DNA of 64,000 nt from Closterium sp. Naga37s-1. Its lineage: Eukaryota > Streptophyta > Zygnematophyceae > Desmidiales > Closteriaceae. A model generated the notes under the pieces. It saw only the letters and a list, made by a program, of their open reading frames with translations, was not told the DNA's origin and did no database searches. Where the stretch lies: NCBI GenBank assembly GCA_947471745.1, contig CANJKZ010000783.1, positions 74,501-138,500 on the forward strand, given 5' to 3'. Positions 50,268 through 60,824 of the stretch are shown here, in pieces (positions within the stretch are counted from its first letter, which is position 1; the number at the start of each line of letters is the position of its first letter). A program made the translations under genes and the position numbers.

Positions 50268-52926
50268 ATGGAAAAACGCCGCAGCGGCGCTTCAAGCGGT
50301 TTCGCTACTGCTAGCGGACGAAGTGCCGCGGGAGCGACATCATCGTTGCTGCTGGTCTTGTTCGCCGCGGTACTTCTGGGAGCGCCCTCTCAGACCCAAG
50401 CACCGCGGCATCCTGACGAGGACGCACCGCGCGGCCCCCTGACACAACCCAACGCATGTCACCAGAAATGCAAGAAGATGTTAATGGGGTACTATATTGC
50501 CAAAGAAAAAGACACGAGGGCGTCGGGACCGACATTTATTCTCGGGAACTACAACTATGAGCGCTACATTCTCGACCCTGCAGCCGCGGATGTTGTAGAT
50601 TCCGCATTGACATCCTGGGTAATCTCTTTATTCAACCCTACCACAGGAGGGATTCCCCCCTCCCGTACTAATTGCCTTCCTAACCAAACTCTTTGCGTTT
50701 CTTCCAACACAATGATCATTGTCTTGACCCGCACATCACAAGGGGCTGCAACTTCTGTTATAACTTGCCGCCGTATTATTCCCTCTCTCTTCGTGGCAGC
50801 CAGGTACTCCAGCAACACTGGAATGCTGTCAGCGCTGTGTCATGAAGGATGGCTGCAAGTACTGGCACCTGAAACCCCCAATGAACGGCCAGCCGTAAGC
50901 ATCTCCATTGGAAAATCGCACTACACTTTGTCTATAATCACGTTCTGTTTTGTCAATCTCTTGTCCAGCCAGTGTACTGTTTTACTCACACTGCGTGGTA
51001 AGTTAATCTGTTATAATGCTTTCACCTTGAGGAACGCCTCCGCATTTCTCACAAAACTATCGCCTCTCACTTCCACCCATCCCCTGCGGCTATCTTCTCA
51101 CCCCCCTACCCATGACCCGAGCAGTGGCCAATGCACGATGCTGGGCTCACAGGCAGGCCTCACCGTGAAGAACTGGGACAAAAACATCCTACCAACGTTC
51201 TTCGACGGAGAGTGCAACCCCCTTGCCAATACGAACGATGATCCGCATTTCCGGGGCGCAGATGGCACCCAATACGACTTCAATGGCCTTCTCGACCGCT
51301 CCTTCTGCTTGCTGTCCGACCGTCGGATCCACATCAACATGGGAATCAAGGGCTACCAGCCCATCGCGAATCTCCCCGGCACAGCGACATCATTGGACGA
51401 GGAGTCGCTCGCTGCAGCGCTGGAAGCGGCGGCCAATGAGAAGAAACCACGTCATATCAGACAGCTGGAGCAGGAGCAGCTGAGCGTGGAGGAACTGAGC
51501 GAGCTGGAGAGGATGCGGGCCAATGGGAGCCTGCCGTTGACTGCTGAGGTGGTGGCTGCTCTTGACCGGGAGATGGGTCGTCGCAGCGGCGGAAATGGAG
51601 GGGAAGAGGAGCATCACTCGATTCAGTATGAGAAGGATGAGCTGAAGAAGAGGCTTTTAAAAGCAAAACCGATTCGCAGTTGGATCAGGTACATTAGACC
51701 GTGCTTGCTTAAATCAGTTGTTTTCTTCGGTACAAGTAAAAACTGTGCACTGTTTTGCAGTTTTCCCTTCTGTTTTCACTTGTAATAATGCTCACGTTCC
51801 ACATCAACGTTCGTACTTTGTGCCTTCCAGGGAGCTCCAAGTGATGTGGCGCGATTCGACTGGCGCGCAGCACTCTGTATTCATCAAGGCGCGAGACGGC
51901 AAGGAGCAAGGGAGGGGCAGCAGCGGGTTCATCGACCGACTGGAGCTCGACGGCTCGCCAGTGGCCCCGCCTCTGTCCGAAGGCTCTTCCATCACTGGCA
52001 GCGGCGGGTTCAAGCTGCTTCTGGCGGAGACACGGAGCTGCAAGGGGAAGGACGAGGACGAGTTTCATCTCACGATCGATGGACTGGTGGCCATGGGCAT
52101 CATGGCACGTTTGGCGCATCCGCTCATGCAGACGGCTACAGAGGCCCAGGCGCATTTCAACGTCCACATTGCCCGGCTGAACGTGAGCAAAACTCTCTTT
52201 TCTTTCTTTTCTATGATTGTGATGGGCTTGCTGTGCCCGGCCATGTGCTTACACGATGACCAATTCTGGCTTCGAGCCTGATAACTTTTTGTCACATTGT
52301 CACAGGCAATCATCCTCGCTTCAACCATCTCCCTCCTCTATCCTCCCTCTGGACGCCCCTCTCCTCGTCCCTTCTGCAGCACACAAAAGGTAATCATGGC
52401 GTGTGTGCCCAGCTGCATGCTGCCATGATAACCATCTTCTCTGGGGTTGGGTGTGGTAACGTCTGTCACATTGCCCCATGCAACCGTCTTCCCTTCACCC
52501 ATCTCCCTCCTCTCCCCTCCCTCTGGACGCCTCTCTCCTCGCCCCCTCTGCAGCACACGAGTGGCATTCACGTCCCATGCACATTGTCCCATGCACTCAC
52601 CTTCCTTTCACCCAACTCCCTCCTCTGTCCCCTCCTCTCGCCCCCTTTCTCCCTCCTCCCCTCTGCAGCACACGAGCGGCATTCACGGCGTGCTGGGTCA
52701 GACCTTCCGAGCCGAGGAGTCCCGCAAGGTGCGCTCGCTGCGGTACCGCCTGCTGACCCGCCTGCTGCGCGAGCCGGTGGAGGTGGAGAGCGAGAGTGGC
52801 AGGGGATTCCTGGATGGGCGCACGGAGGACTACATCACCTCCGATATTCACTCCGCGGATTGCATGTATGCCGCTGCATGGCGCAGGGAGGAACACGAGA
52901 GCAGCGATGGAAGCGATTTCATGTGA
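50268..52926 (+). CDS. Secreted root-cap/vWD-like protein (540 aa), five exons
   Basis: Exons 50268-50618, 50800-50894, 51122-51688, 51831-52182 and 52669-52926 (stop TGA); phases close to exactly 541 codons. N-terminus: a hydrophobic stretch LLLVLFAAVLLGAPSQTQA fits a signal peptide. A cysteine-rich PAN-like segment LECCQRCVMKDGCKYWHLKP follows, then NDDPHFRGADGTQYDFNGLL and DRSFCLLSDRRIHINMGIKG, the core of the plant root-cap / late-embryogenesis vWD-like family, a glutamate-rich insert (about 310-380), RELQVMWRDSTGAQHSVFIK, and the family C-terminus GVLGQTFRAEESRKVRS plus SDIHSADCMYAAAW. The role is probably extracellular matrix or mucilage; exact function unknown. Exon 3 could start at 51125 instead. 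Upstream ORF reading through introns is not meaningful. Confidence 0.82.
52183..52668 (+). repeat. Intron with two decayed copies of the last exon's acceptor
   Basis: The unit CTCCCTCCTCT...CCTCCCTCTGGACGCC-CTCTCCTCG-CCC-TCTGCAGCACAC occurs near 52330-52390 and 52500-52575, before the true acceptor CTCTGCAG|CACACGAGCGGC at 52669. The second copy continues in coding-like GAGTGGCATTCACG before diverging; the first breaks after CACACAAAAGG. AACGTCTGTCACATTG-like flanks are duplicated with them. Confidence 0.7.
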
Positions 52927-53931
52927 TGAGGGATTGTGCTGTGGAGTCACTTTTGGGTAAGGGTTTAGGAATATTAATCACCTTGTACAATGGTCAGGTA
53001 TACAAGATAGCCTACTTAAATCAATAAGCATGCAGCTATAATGGCATGCCATATACAAATGGGAAGTTCATATGTTCCATGGTTTTTAGTCGTACGTATT
53101 ATTGTGTGACATTAATTGTTCTATAAGCTCTCCTGTCCCAAGTCGGAACCAACTCAGTTAGAAACAAGTGCAGTGTGCATGCGTATTAGGGTCCGTGTAT
53201 TACTCCTATGGATCTGACAATCAAATGTTATAGAAAGTAATTTATGGTAGATATCCACATTCATGGTGCATTACTGGCCAACCACTCCCTCTTCCCTCAC
53301 TCCAATCTCTCTCCTTATCCTTCATGCCTTAGTAGACATTAGGCATGATATCCACCCTTCACTCGTCACCACTGAATTCTCTGACGCAATGTGGTACACG
53401 CAGCAGCTTCCCTTGGCTTGGCCATCCAAAAGGGCTGAGAACCTTGACGACCTTTCCTCCAGCAATGCTTGCGGCGAAGTCGCCCGCAACTATCTGTCTG
53501 CCAGCAGCATGACCCTGTGGCAATTTCCACCATTCGATGTGGCCTCGTCCAACACAAGCGCAGGTGAGCACCACAGCAGCATACGCACCAGACACTGCAG
53601 CTGCCTCTGCCCCACACTCAAGCCCCCCCTCCCCCTCCGCCATCGCAGTGTCGAGCTGACCTGGTAACCCCCTCATTACACCCCACATCCCCTTGCATCC
53701 CTCCTCCCTTGCCCTCCCGCGCCACTTCCAACTCTCCCGTGCCCTGCTACGGCACTGTGGGATCAAGGTACCACCAAATACTGCCGAAAAAGTCCACCGC
53801 GTCTTATGGCACCGCTGGGAGGTGAGACATAAGTCCCACAGCCCGATCACTATAATCTATGCCTTTAGATCCACTATTCGATACAATGACATGGTTAGCA
53901 ATGCCCCTGCACCCACACACCCCCTTTTTTT
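52927..53931. other. 1 kb downstream of the root-cap-like gene, unassigned
   Basis: It presumably starts with the 3' untranslated region. A plus-strand frame at about 53345-53565 (HDIHPSLVTTEFSDAMWYTQ ... PPFDVASSNTSAG) ends at a donor-like GTGAGC and is not repetitive, so it may be an exon of an unrecognised gene; I have no second exon to support it. Confidence 0.35.
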
Positions 53932-53944
53932 AACAAACATGGGC

Positions 53945-55659
53945 CAAGAAGATGAGTCCTTTCAGGATGAAGGGCAAAGCTTGGCGGTACCTCACCACCA
54001 CTTTTCCTCTTCTAACACTCCTTGATGCGGACAGTCCGCAGGCAGGCTGAGAGTTTCGACACATACAGTGGATCCTGATCACGTCCCCCCCATCTTGGCA
54101 CCGCAATAGATGGTTTGGGAGGCACTTGTCTCCTATCGTCGCGTTGCTACGTTTGCAAGGGCATACTTCAGCCACTGGGAGCTCCATGCCTAGGCGAAGG
54201 CCGAGGGCCAACGAGAATTCACCAGGGGAAATGGAGAGGTCACCTCTCGTTGGGACCACATGCAGCCAGTCTCCCGTGCCCGTCCCTTTCAGGCTTATCA
54301 GCCGCAGCGCATGGCCTCTGTTGGAGCCGGGCCGGTCCACCACTGTGTCCCCCAAGAGTTCCACCGCCCGTTGCTGGTTGATGAGCTTGGAGAGGCACAG
54401 CTGGAGGCTGCCTGCGCCCTTGCTCCCTGACCTGTAGGCTCCCAATGCCACCTGTACTTGCGCCGGCAGTCCCTCCTCCAGGTGGGTCAGTGTGTTGATG
54501 TTCGGGGACGGTGGGGACCAATTGTGGGAGATGAGGGTAGTTGCTCTGTGTAGCAAGCAGTCCGGGGGTAAGTTTAGGTGCTGCAGGAGGGTATGTGCCG
54601 CTGTGATGGAGGCGATGTAGGCAGCCGGGGCCTCCGAGATGGGGTCGATGATGCCCAAGCCGCCGAGCCGAATCAGAAGGGTAGCCTGGCGCCATAGTAA
54701 ACTCAGTTCCAGCTTAGAAGTTGGGATGCGGAGCTTTGCGGCCGTGAGTGCCGAGCCGACCAACGCCTCACTCCATTCCCTCCATTCCTCGGTGCTCAGG
54801 GTCGTCGCCGGTGTCGTCCACAGCATGTAAGAGATGCGGCGGGAGATGCTGCGCGAGACGATCAACATGACATGTTGCGGGTTGAGCCGAGCGACGAGGG
54901 AAAGTGGTGAGGCGGCTTTCTCCAAGGCGATTAGACGTAAAGGCAGTAGGAGTTTCCTCGCGTGGGAGTCCTAGAAGGTGTTGAGCAGCTGATTTACCAC
55001 CTTGACAAAAAACAGCAGCAACTCTTCGTTAGCTAAGGCGGGGTCTCTGAGGTGCTCGAAACAACTGCTAGAAGGCCCAGCACCAACACCGTTTGGGCAC
55101 TTCACTGGGATTTCGCGAAGCGAGTCCAGCGAGACTGCCAGTTCAAAGTGTGTGATTCCTGTAACCCAAGCTGGTATCAGAATTCCCGCCACAGGGCGTT
55201 TCGTTAATAGGGCTTCGAGAGTAGCCGGTGTTGCTTCAGCGAGAGGACTTGTTCGCAACGCTGCTACTGCCTTCGAGATATTTCCTTTTTTCACCAGCCC
55301 TTCAGCTCTGACACAAACTCCGTCCTCGTCTGCTTGGTGTCGTTCGAAGGCTCTTGTGCTGCGGATGACCCCTGCTTCCTCGAAAAGCTCGGCCCAGTCA
55401 CCTCGTTGAAATTTGTGCAGCCGTGTTTCAATTGCTGCCAGCGACTCCCCAAAACAGGTTCGAGTGCCGGCCTAAGGGTGAGCCTTGGCAGGAACAGCAT
55501 CACCTTCCATCCACCTGGGCAGCTAGGATTCTTGTCTAGGCAAATGAGCGTTGCCAGCATGCACAGACAGTATCTGTCCAGGAGTTGTGGTGACAGCCGG
55601 CGGACAAGAAATGGCTGGTCCCCCCTCTGAAGCACGTCGACGTTCCACTCCCCCGCCAT
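53945..55659 (-). pseudogene. LINE-A reverse transcriptase remnant
   Basis: The minus strand reads VMLFLPRLTLRPALEP (near 55490), then KKGNISKAVAALRTSPLAEA and PNGVGAGPSSSCFEHLRDPA (55294-55040). It then passes directly to ARLNPQHVMLIVSRSISRRI and RLGGLGIIDPISEAPAAYIA (54880-54600). The palm region with the catalytic aspartates, which should lie between them, is missing at about 54960. The end has CPCKRSNATIGDKC and NHLLRCQDGGDVIRIHC, a CCHC knuckle typical of LINEs with a restriction-like endonuclease; the endonuclease itself is lost. Confidence 0.82.
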
Positions 55660-55662
55660 GTG

Positions 55663-57505
55663 CTAGATGGCATCGTCGCCTGCCAGGTCTGCCGGTGAAG
55701 GCACGTCCGTCTCCTTCGTGGCAGTATCTCCTTGTTCCACCCTATTTCTTGGAAGACCCGTCGCCGCCTCCCTTGCTTGGGGTTCTGGGTTGTTCCTCCT
55801 GGGTGTGGACTCGTCATCCAGGAAGATTTCCTCTGAGGCCTCCTCCTCTCCTGCCATAAGTTCAGGGTCAGCTCCGGAGTGGTCAGAAGCCTCTTGGTCC
55901 TCGTTCCTCTGCGGGATCACTCTCTCAGGCCTGGCGTGACGCTCCCGCCAGGGGCCAGTCCTCACAGGGATCTTCGCTCTGGGTGCTTGGTTCCGCCCTC
56001 CCCTTTCGCCTCTCATCACCCCGCGTAAAACCCCTCGGTGTGCCCGTCCAGCCGCTCCTGCCGTATCTACCGCGCCATTGCCGCCGCGACCTGCTGGCAT
56101 CCACGGCGTGTGTCCGCCTCGTGGCGGGCCCCAGGTGATCGCACCAAGCCATGCCGAGCGTCTGGTGCCCGCAGCTGCTGTAGTGTCCCTACCAGCTCCC
56201 CATGGCATCGTCGCCGCTTCCTGTGCTCCCCCGTTGCCCCCGCCCGGATTCTCCGGCGCCTGTATCGTTGGTGTGTGCGTAGCTGCCCACGCGGCGGCTG
56301 ATGGTGCGGGCGCGCAACCTTGGGATGGCGACCGACGCTCTGGCTCTCATGGTGGTTGCCCTTGCAGAAGCCAGCCCAGGAGGGGTCCCAAGATACTAGG
56401 TCCCAGTCCTACTCCGGGCCGCCTCGGCGCTGGCTGGGCGCGAAAGATCCTCCCACCCCTCCCACGAGCGGCGTGCGCAGCGGCTCCGGTCCCGTGACCC
56501 ATTGTACCACCCGCCCTCCGGTCGTGCCCCTGCGTGTCTGCGCCCACGGCAGCAGCAGGCGTTTCGGCGGACTCAACGCCAGCCGCCACGCCTCCCTCCC
56601 CTGGGCTCGCGTCCCTTACCGCCGCAGCAGCCGTCTCAGCAGCTGCTGGTGCCTGTTCCCGCGCAACCGCCGGTCCCCGCCCCACAAACCGCGGCACCGC
56701 TGCCTGGAACGAGGCAGCGTGTGAAGCTGAGTCGCCGCCAAAAGCAGCAGCATTCCCGGCAGCCCCCTCCGTCTCCACCTCAAACCCCGCTGCCGCAGTT
56801 GCTGATGTCGCCACCTCTGCCGCCCCTGTCTCAGCCTCAGCACCCCCTGTCGGTCCCCAGCCGTTGGTTTCGCCACCCGTGCCGTCTCCATCTCTCCAGC
56901 CACAGCAGCCGCCTCGGTCTCCACAGGCAGCGCGGCCCCAAGCTCAGCAGCATCAGCAGCCTCAGCCAAACCAGTTCCCGCTACCCCAGCCTCAGCTGCA
57001 TCAGCCGCCGCCGCCTCCTCCACAAGTGCTGCTAATTCCTCCCACCCCACCAGCTCCCCTGATGCTGCCCGTGTAGCCGCGATGCCTCTCCACGTCGAGC
57101 AGCGCGTAATGCACGTGGGGACGTGCCTTACGCTGCTGTTATACGTCCTGGATCAGCTCCATGTGTGCCTCGCGCTCCAAGGTGTCGAGGTTGGGGGGGT
57201 GTTACCGTCGAAGCAGGCAGCAGCGGTGTCAGCGGCAACGGAGATGTTGCATTACCGCCCCCTGATCGGCCTTGTCCCGGGCGCTCCTGGTGCTGCGCTC
57301 GGGCTCGGCCCCGTGGCGATGGTGCGGCTCGCTGTGTCTGCCCGTGACGCCCCCCTCGGCCTTGTATCAGCAGCCGCATCCATCCTATGCTGGATGGATG
57401 GGAGGTTGTGCTGGATACTCGCCGAGTAGCGGGCGTTTTCGTCGTGCCGGCCCCCTCGGTGGCAGGCTTGGCCTTGGGCTTCCCCATGGTGGTTACTTCA
57501 CGCAT
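55663..57505 (-). pseudogene. LINE-A 5' region, ORF1-like
   Basis: It is Ala/Pro/Gln-rich low-complexity sequence with open frames on both strands. The minus frame MREVTTMGKPKAKPATEGAG (from 57505) and the frame at 56208-55663 could belong to a nucleic-acid-binding ORF1, but no RRM or zinc knuckle is visible. Placement on the minus strand rests on continuity with the RT. Confidence 0.4.
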
Positions 57506-57528
57506 GGGGGTGTTGTTGTTGTTGTGTG

Positions 57529-57532
<4 letters not shown>

Positions 57533-57612
<80 letters not shown>
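57533..57612 (+). repeat. (CT)40 microsatellite at the LINE-A/LINE-B boundary
   Basis: An uninterrupted CT run of about 80 bases. Seen on the minus strand it is (AG)n placed directly after the 3' end of LINE-B, so it may be that LINE's simple-repeat tail. Confidence 0.9.
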
Positions 57613-57613
<1 letters not shown>

Positions 57614-57743
57614 ATGGTCGGTGTATTGATAGAGCTTTGAAGGTACAAACATGCAGGGTATATAGTGCAAGGTCTAGCTAACCAGATTGACAACCAAACA
57701 AACATGGCAAACCAAACACGCAACTACCACACAACCGCCTTCT

Positions 57744-58960
57744 CTAGAGCTCCAGAAAAGGCTCAACCACCGCAAAGCAGTCCCCAAGGTGCATCTCCTG
57801 CCCAATGCCTCCTACAGGAGGGTGTTCTGCTGCCGCTGCCTCTCCTAGCTTAAGGAGGAGCCCCACGGACTGGGCCCTCTGAAGAGCCACCGACCATCTC
57901 TGACGGAACTGGTGTAGGAACTTGGCGGCATAGAATGATTTTGAATCGGCGTTGAAGTGTCGCCGAGCCGCCGTGTCCGCTAGGAGTTTGAGGAAGGTCG
58001 GTACCCCCGCACATGGGCAACCGTAGGTGTCTACGGCTACCGGGAAAAAGCCAATCGTCTCTGGTCGGTTGGCGTAGTGCTTAATCTTTTTGTCAGCTTG
58101 CTCCCTGGCCGCCCACCCTCTGCCTTTTTGTGCCTCTGGATCCCTGGTGCTGATGGGATCCGTGACAGTGACGTCACAGATATAGACCGCCCCACTGCGC
58201 CTCTGGTGGACCAACAACTGTGATTTCGTCAGCGTATGCAACGACACTGACCTCTGTGAAGGCCATCGCGACGTGAAGCAATATCGGTTGTATGGTGACG
58301 GCAAACAGTAACGGGATGAGGGGGTCGCCTTGACGAACTCCCCTTGTACTGCTGATACTTTCCTTAGTAAACACTGCATCAAGCTGTAGTGCAGAAGGGC
58401 CATCGTAGAGGTTCCTGAACAGCAGAATCAGCGGGTATATCATTCATGAAAGAAGCTCTCTCCACGCTATTGAAGGCATTTTCCACGTCAATTTGAAGGA
58501 CCACGTGCGAGCTATCCTTCTGTAGTAGTTCGCGGACAGAGTGGATGATACACTCCGCCCCGCCTTGTACGGCCACTTCGAACTGGACTGGTAGAAAGAA
58601 GTTTCGGATCGACGTTCCTAGCTCGCACAGCGCCACTTTTGTTGCTTCCGGGTTGTTTGGCTCGCAAAGCTAAGATCGTCTCTGTCGTCGCTTTCGCCAG
58701 TGGGGTGGTGTGTAACGCTGCTACTGCTTTGGTCAGGTTGCCTTTTTGGACAAGACGCTCAGCTCCAACACATAGCCCTGTTGCAACGGGTTGGTGTCTG
58801 ATTGGAGCGTAGGGGGTATGGTTATTGCTTCGGTGTAGTGGTTGTCCTACTTTCCCATCAAAACTTGTGCAACCGCACCTTGATTTTCGCCCACCGATTC
58901 CCTTGTGGATCCTGAGGTAGCGGGCGGCGTGCTAGCCTGGGTAGAAAAGGATAGTATGCG
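57744..58960 (-). pseudogene. LINE-B reverse transcriptase and endonuclease-like C-terminus
   Basis: RT motifs on the minus strand: FEVAVQGGAECIIHSVRELL, motif A VLQIDVENAFNSVERASF, motif B STRGVRQGDPLIPLLFAVTI, motif C VVAYADEITVVGP (the second catalytic D is E). Then a jump to HQRRSGAVYICDVTVTDPIS, DKKIKHYANRPETIGFFPVA and DTYGCPCAGVPTFLKLLADT, a pattern compatible with a PD-(D/E)xK-like endonuclease as in site-specific LINEs. The thumb, present in LINE-A, is missing here. Several frame breaks. Confidence 0.82.
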
Positions 58961-59008
58961 CCATACACTGGGGCAATTTGGATATTTCGAGGGCCAAAGT
59001 AGTGGTGT

Positions 59009-59762
59009 TGTTGACGGGAAATGGCGCTTGGGCGAAGCCGACTTCATAGTCGGATGCGCAAGAGGTGCAACCGACTAGCCGCAGAAGTCGACGTCGATCG
59101 CGCGCAGAAGTTAATGACGACCGCACGCAGAAGTCGATGTCGACCGCGCTCAAAAGTCGATGTCTACTGCTCGCTGAAGTCGACGCAAACTGCTCGCTTA
59201 AGTCAACGCCGACTTCTGGCAAAAGTCGACACCGTCTGCTCGCAGAAGCCGACAAAGTTGTCTCGTCGACGAGGTTGTGCGAAGGTGTTGGTCGAGTAGG
59301 CCTTTCTCGACTGGATGTGGTTGACATCGCCGGCAGAGGATGCTGAACGACGAGGCCCGTCGAGGAGCGTTGGTCGACGGGCTCTGCTTGACGAGCTCGT
59401 CTCGGCAAAAGCTGTTCAACGGAGCATCCATCGAGCTAATCGACGGAAGTTGCGTGACTGCGAAATTCGTCGTGTGGGCGAATGTCGCCGGGAGGTTTCC
59501 GCGAAATCAACCTGCGGAACGGCATCACGTACTCGACGGTGCACGGCTGGCGAAACCGTCGACACATGTTCTACCTGGCACCTGTGCAATGTGCTTGGCG
59601 GTGCGTCCGTCTACCTGCACCTACTTGGTTGGTGCGCAAATGCGCAGAAGTTCACTTGCGACTGCAGTGCTGGCAGACCGCGCGCAGTGCAAGGCTGGCA
59701 GACTGCTCTGCTGCGTTGTTGGCAAGCCGCTCTTCTGCTGCACTGGCAGAGTTCGCCCTAGC
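59009..59762. mobile_element. GTCGAC-rich LTR-like insertion in LINE-B (754 bp)
   Basis: The start TGTTGACGGG...GCGCTTGGGCGAAGCCGACTT parallels the solo LTR at 15661 (TGTCAACGGG...CGCTTGGGCGGAGCCGACTT). The body is again dense in GTCGAC and AGTCGA motifs, then GCTGGCA-GC-like repeats as at 16500-16600. It is flanked by GGTGT (59004-59008 and 59763-59767). The right end (CCCTAGC) lacks the expected CA, so it is either shortened or decayed there. Confidence 0.7.
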
Positions 59763-60000
59763 GGTGTTGCCGAAGCGCATCGAGCTTGTCCTCAAAAGAG
59801 TGTCCATATCCACCAGCCGAGTTGTCAACGGCCTCATGGTTGCTTTCCTCCACTTGCTTCCCTTTGTCAGCAGGTTCAAAGATAGCCTTTGCACCCGCAG
59901 ACTTCGGCACAGGTGATGCTCTCTCCTTCGGCAGGGCTCGCGGCATTGTGGGATGATGAGCAGGGACCAGTAGACTGATGTTTATGAAGGCCAAAAATGC

Positions 60001-60453
60001 CTAATAAGCCGACAGTCTGAGCACATCATTGTTATATAACCATATAGCCCAACCAGAGGCCCGGTGTTCTTGATGCAGGTGTTGAGTTGCAGCCGAGGAG
60101 ACAAACGGATGATGCCACTCACAGTCCTCGGTAGTGTCATAGAATATTAGAAACCAATCTGCGGCGTTGCTAGAATGCTGTTGATCATCCCGCTGGGTTA
60201 AACACATGTCGTCACATAATGAAGCCTTGAAACTGGATGACTCATAAAACAGCAAATATTGGGAGTAATTTGGGACGATATCCACTTCATAGACATAAAA
60301 GTTGTACCAATCAATTCATCGCAATGACGTGAATACAATGCTGTGGTCATTGAAGTCAACTGCCACGTGTGCTTCATAATAGGCAATGCTAAAGTTGCCA
60401 GATAAAATCCATGGCGGCCAGCTTGAGGTAAGTGTCGCAGGTTTGCTGGAGAG
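60001..60453 (-). pseudogene. Unidentified coding remnant with one in-frame stop
   Basis: The minus frame runs from about 60450 (SSWPPWILSGNFSIAYYEAH, VAVDFNDHSIVFTSLR) through a single TGA (60343-60345 region) into IDWYNFYVYEVDIVPNYSQY, LLFYESSSFKASLCDDMCLT and ends SGWAIWLYNNDVLRLSAY. Amino-acid content is balanced and aromatic-rich, unlike the transposons around it. I do not recognise the family. Alternatively it is an exon whose real splice sites avoid the stop. The E8 LTR abuts its 5' side, so its beginning was probably lost or displaced. Confidence 0.4.
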
Positions 60454-60587
60454 GGTCATTTTTGAGAAACTGAACGAGAATGAATTGACTAAGGGAAAGT
60501 TGGGTACAAATGTAAACCCTAGAAAACTGTACCCCATATGTGCTACCCCACTATAGCCTACAGTAGCTATGTCATATAAATCTGACA
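60454..60587 (-). repeat. E8 3' LTR (about 134 bp)
   Basis: On the minus strand TGTCAGATTTATATGACATA...GGCTATAGTGGGGTAGC, preceded by the purine tract CTATGGGGGTG. The far end reads TGACC where TGACA is expected, so it has decayed. Confidence 0.8.
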
Positions 60588-60824
60588 CACCCCCATAGGC
60601 AAAGTGGGGGAGAACAAGGGGTCACAAGACCAGTCAAGCAAAGCAAAGCAAGCTCAGGGTGGATCACAAAGTCACCACACATTCCGAGCACAAGTTCAAG
60701 GCCACAAGGCCAGTTCACATGCAGGATTACATATATATATAAGGCTAGACAAGCAAGAGCAGGTGTATATATATATATATATGCAACAGTACAAACAAGG
60801 TCAAGGGGTGAGCAAGTGAGGCAA

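Larger units (their letters stand above)
53932..57530 (-). mobile_element. LINE-A: non-LTR retrotransposon with RT core deleted
   Basis: On the minus strand: an Ala/Pro-rich ORF1-like region (57505-55663), an RT N-terminal region, then a direct jump into the RT thumb and C-terminal part, ending in a short A run (about 53932-53940). It shares the motif GLVKKGNISKAVAALRTSPL with LINE-B. It lacks LTRs. Target duplication was not identified. Confidence 0.8.
57613..59994 (-). mobile_element. LINE-B: second LINE of the same family, interrupted
   Basis: The minus strand carries RT motifs and a C-terminal endonuclease-like part, and shares GLVKKGNISKAVAALRTSPL-type sequence (here LVQKGNLTKAVAALHTTPLA near 58750) with LINE-A. 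A 754 bp LTR-like unit splits its 5' portion at 59009-59762; taking it out restores the reading LDALRQH-HYFGPRNIQIAPV-YGAYYPFLPRLARRP. Confidence 0.8.

Noticed and set aside
50268..51785. Unspliced 505-codon ORF as the root-cap-like protein
   Set aside because: It reads through two introns; the cysteine-rich exon 50800-50894 lies in another frame, and the spliced model closes in phase with the conserved C-terminus.
54115..54437. Plus-strand ORFs within 54-57 kb
   Set aside because: They are antisense shadows of the LINE-A coding strand and have no recognisable motifs.
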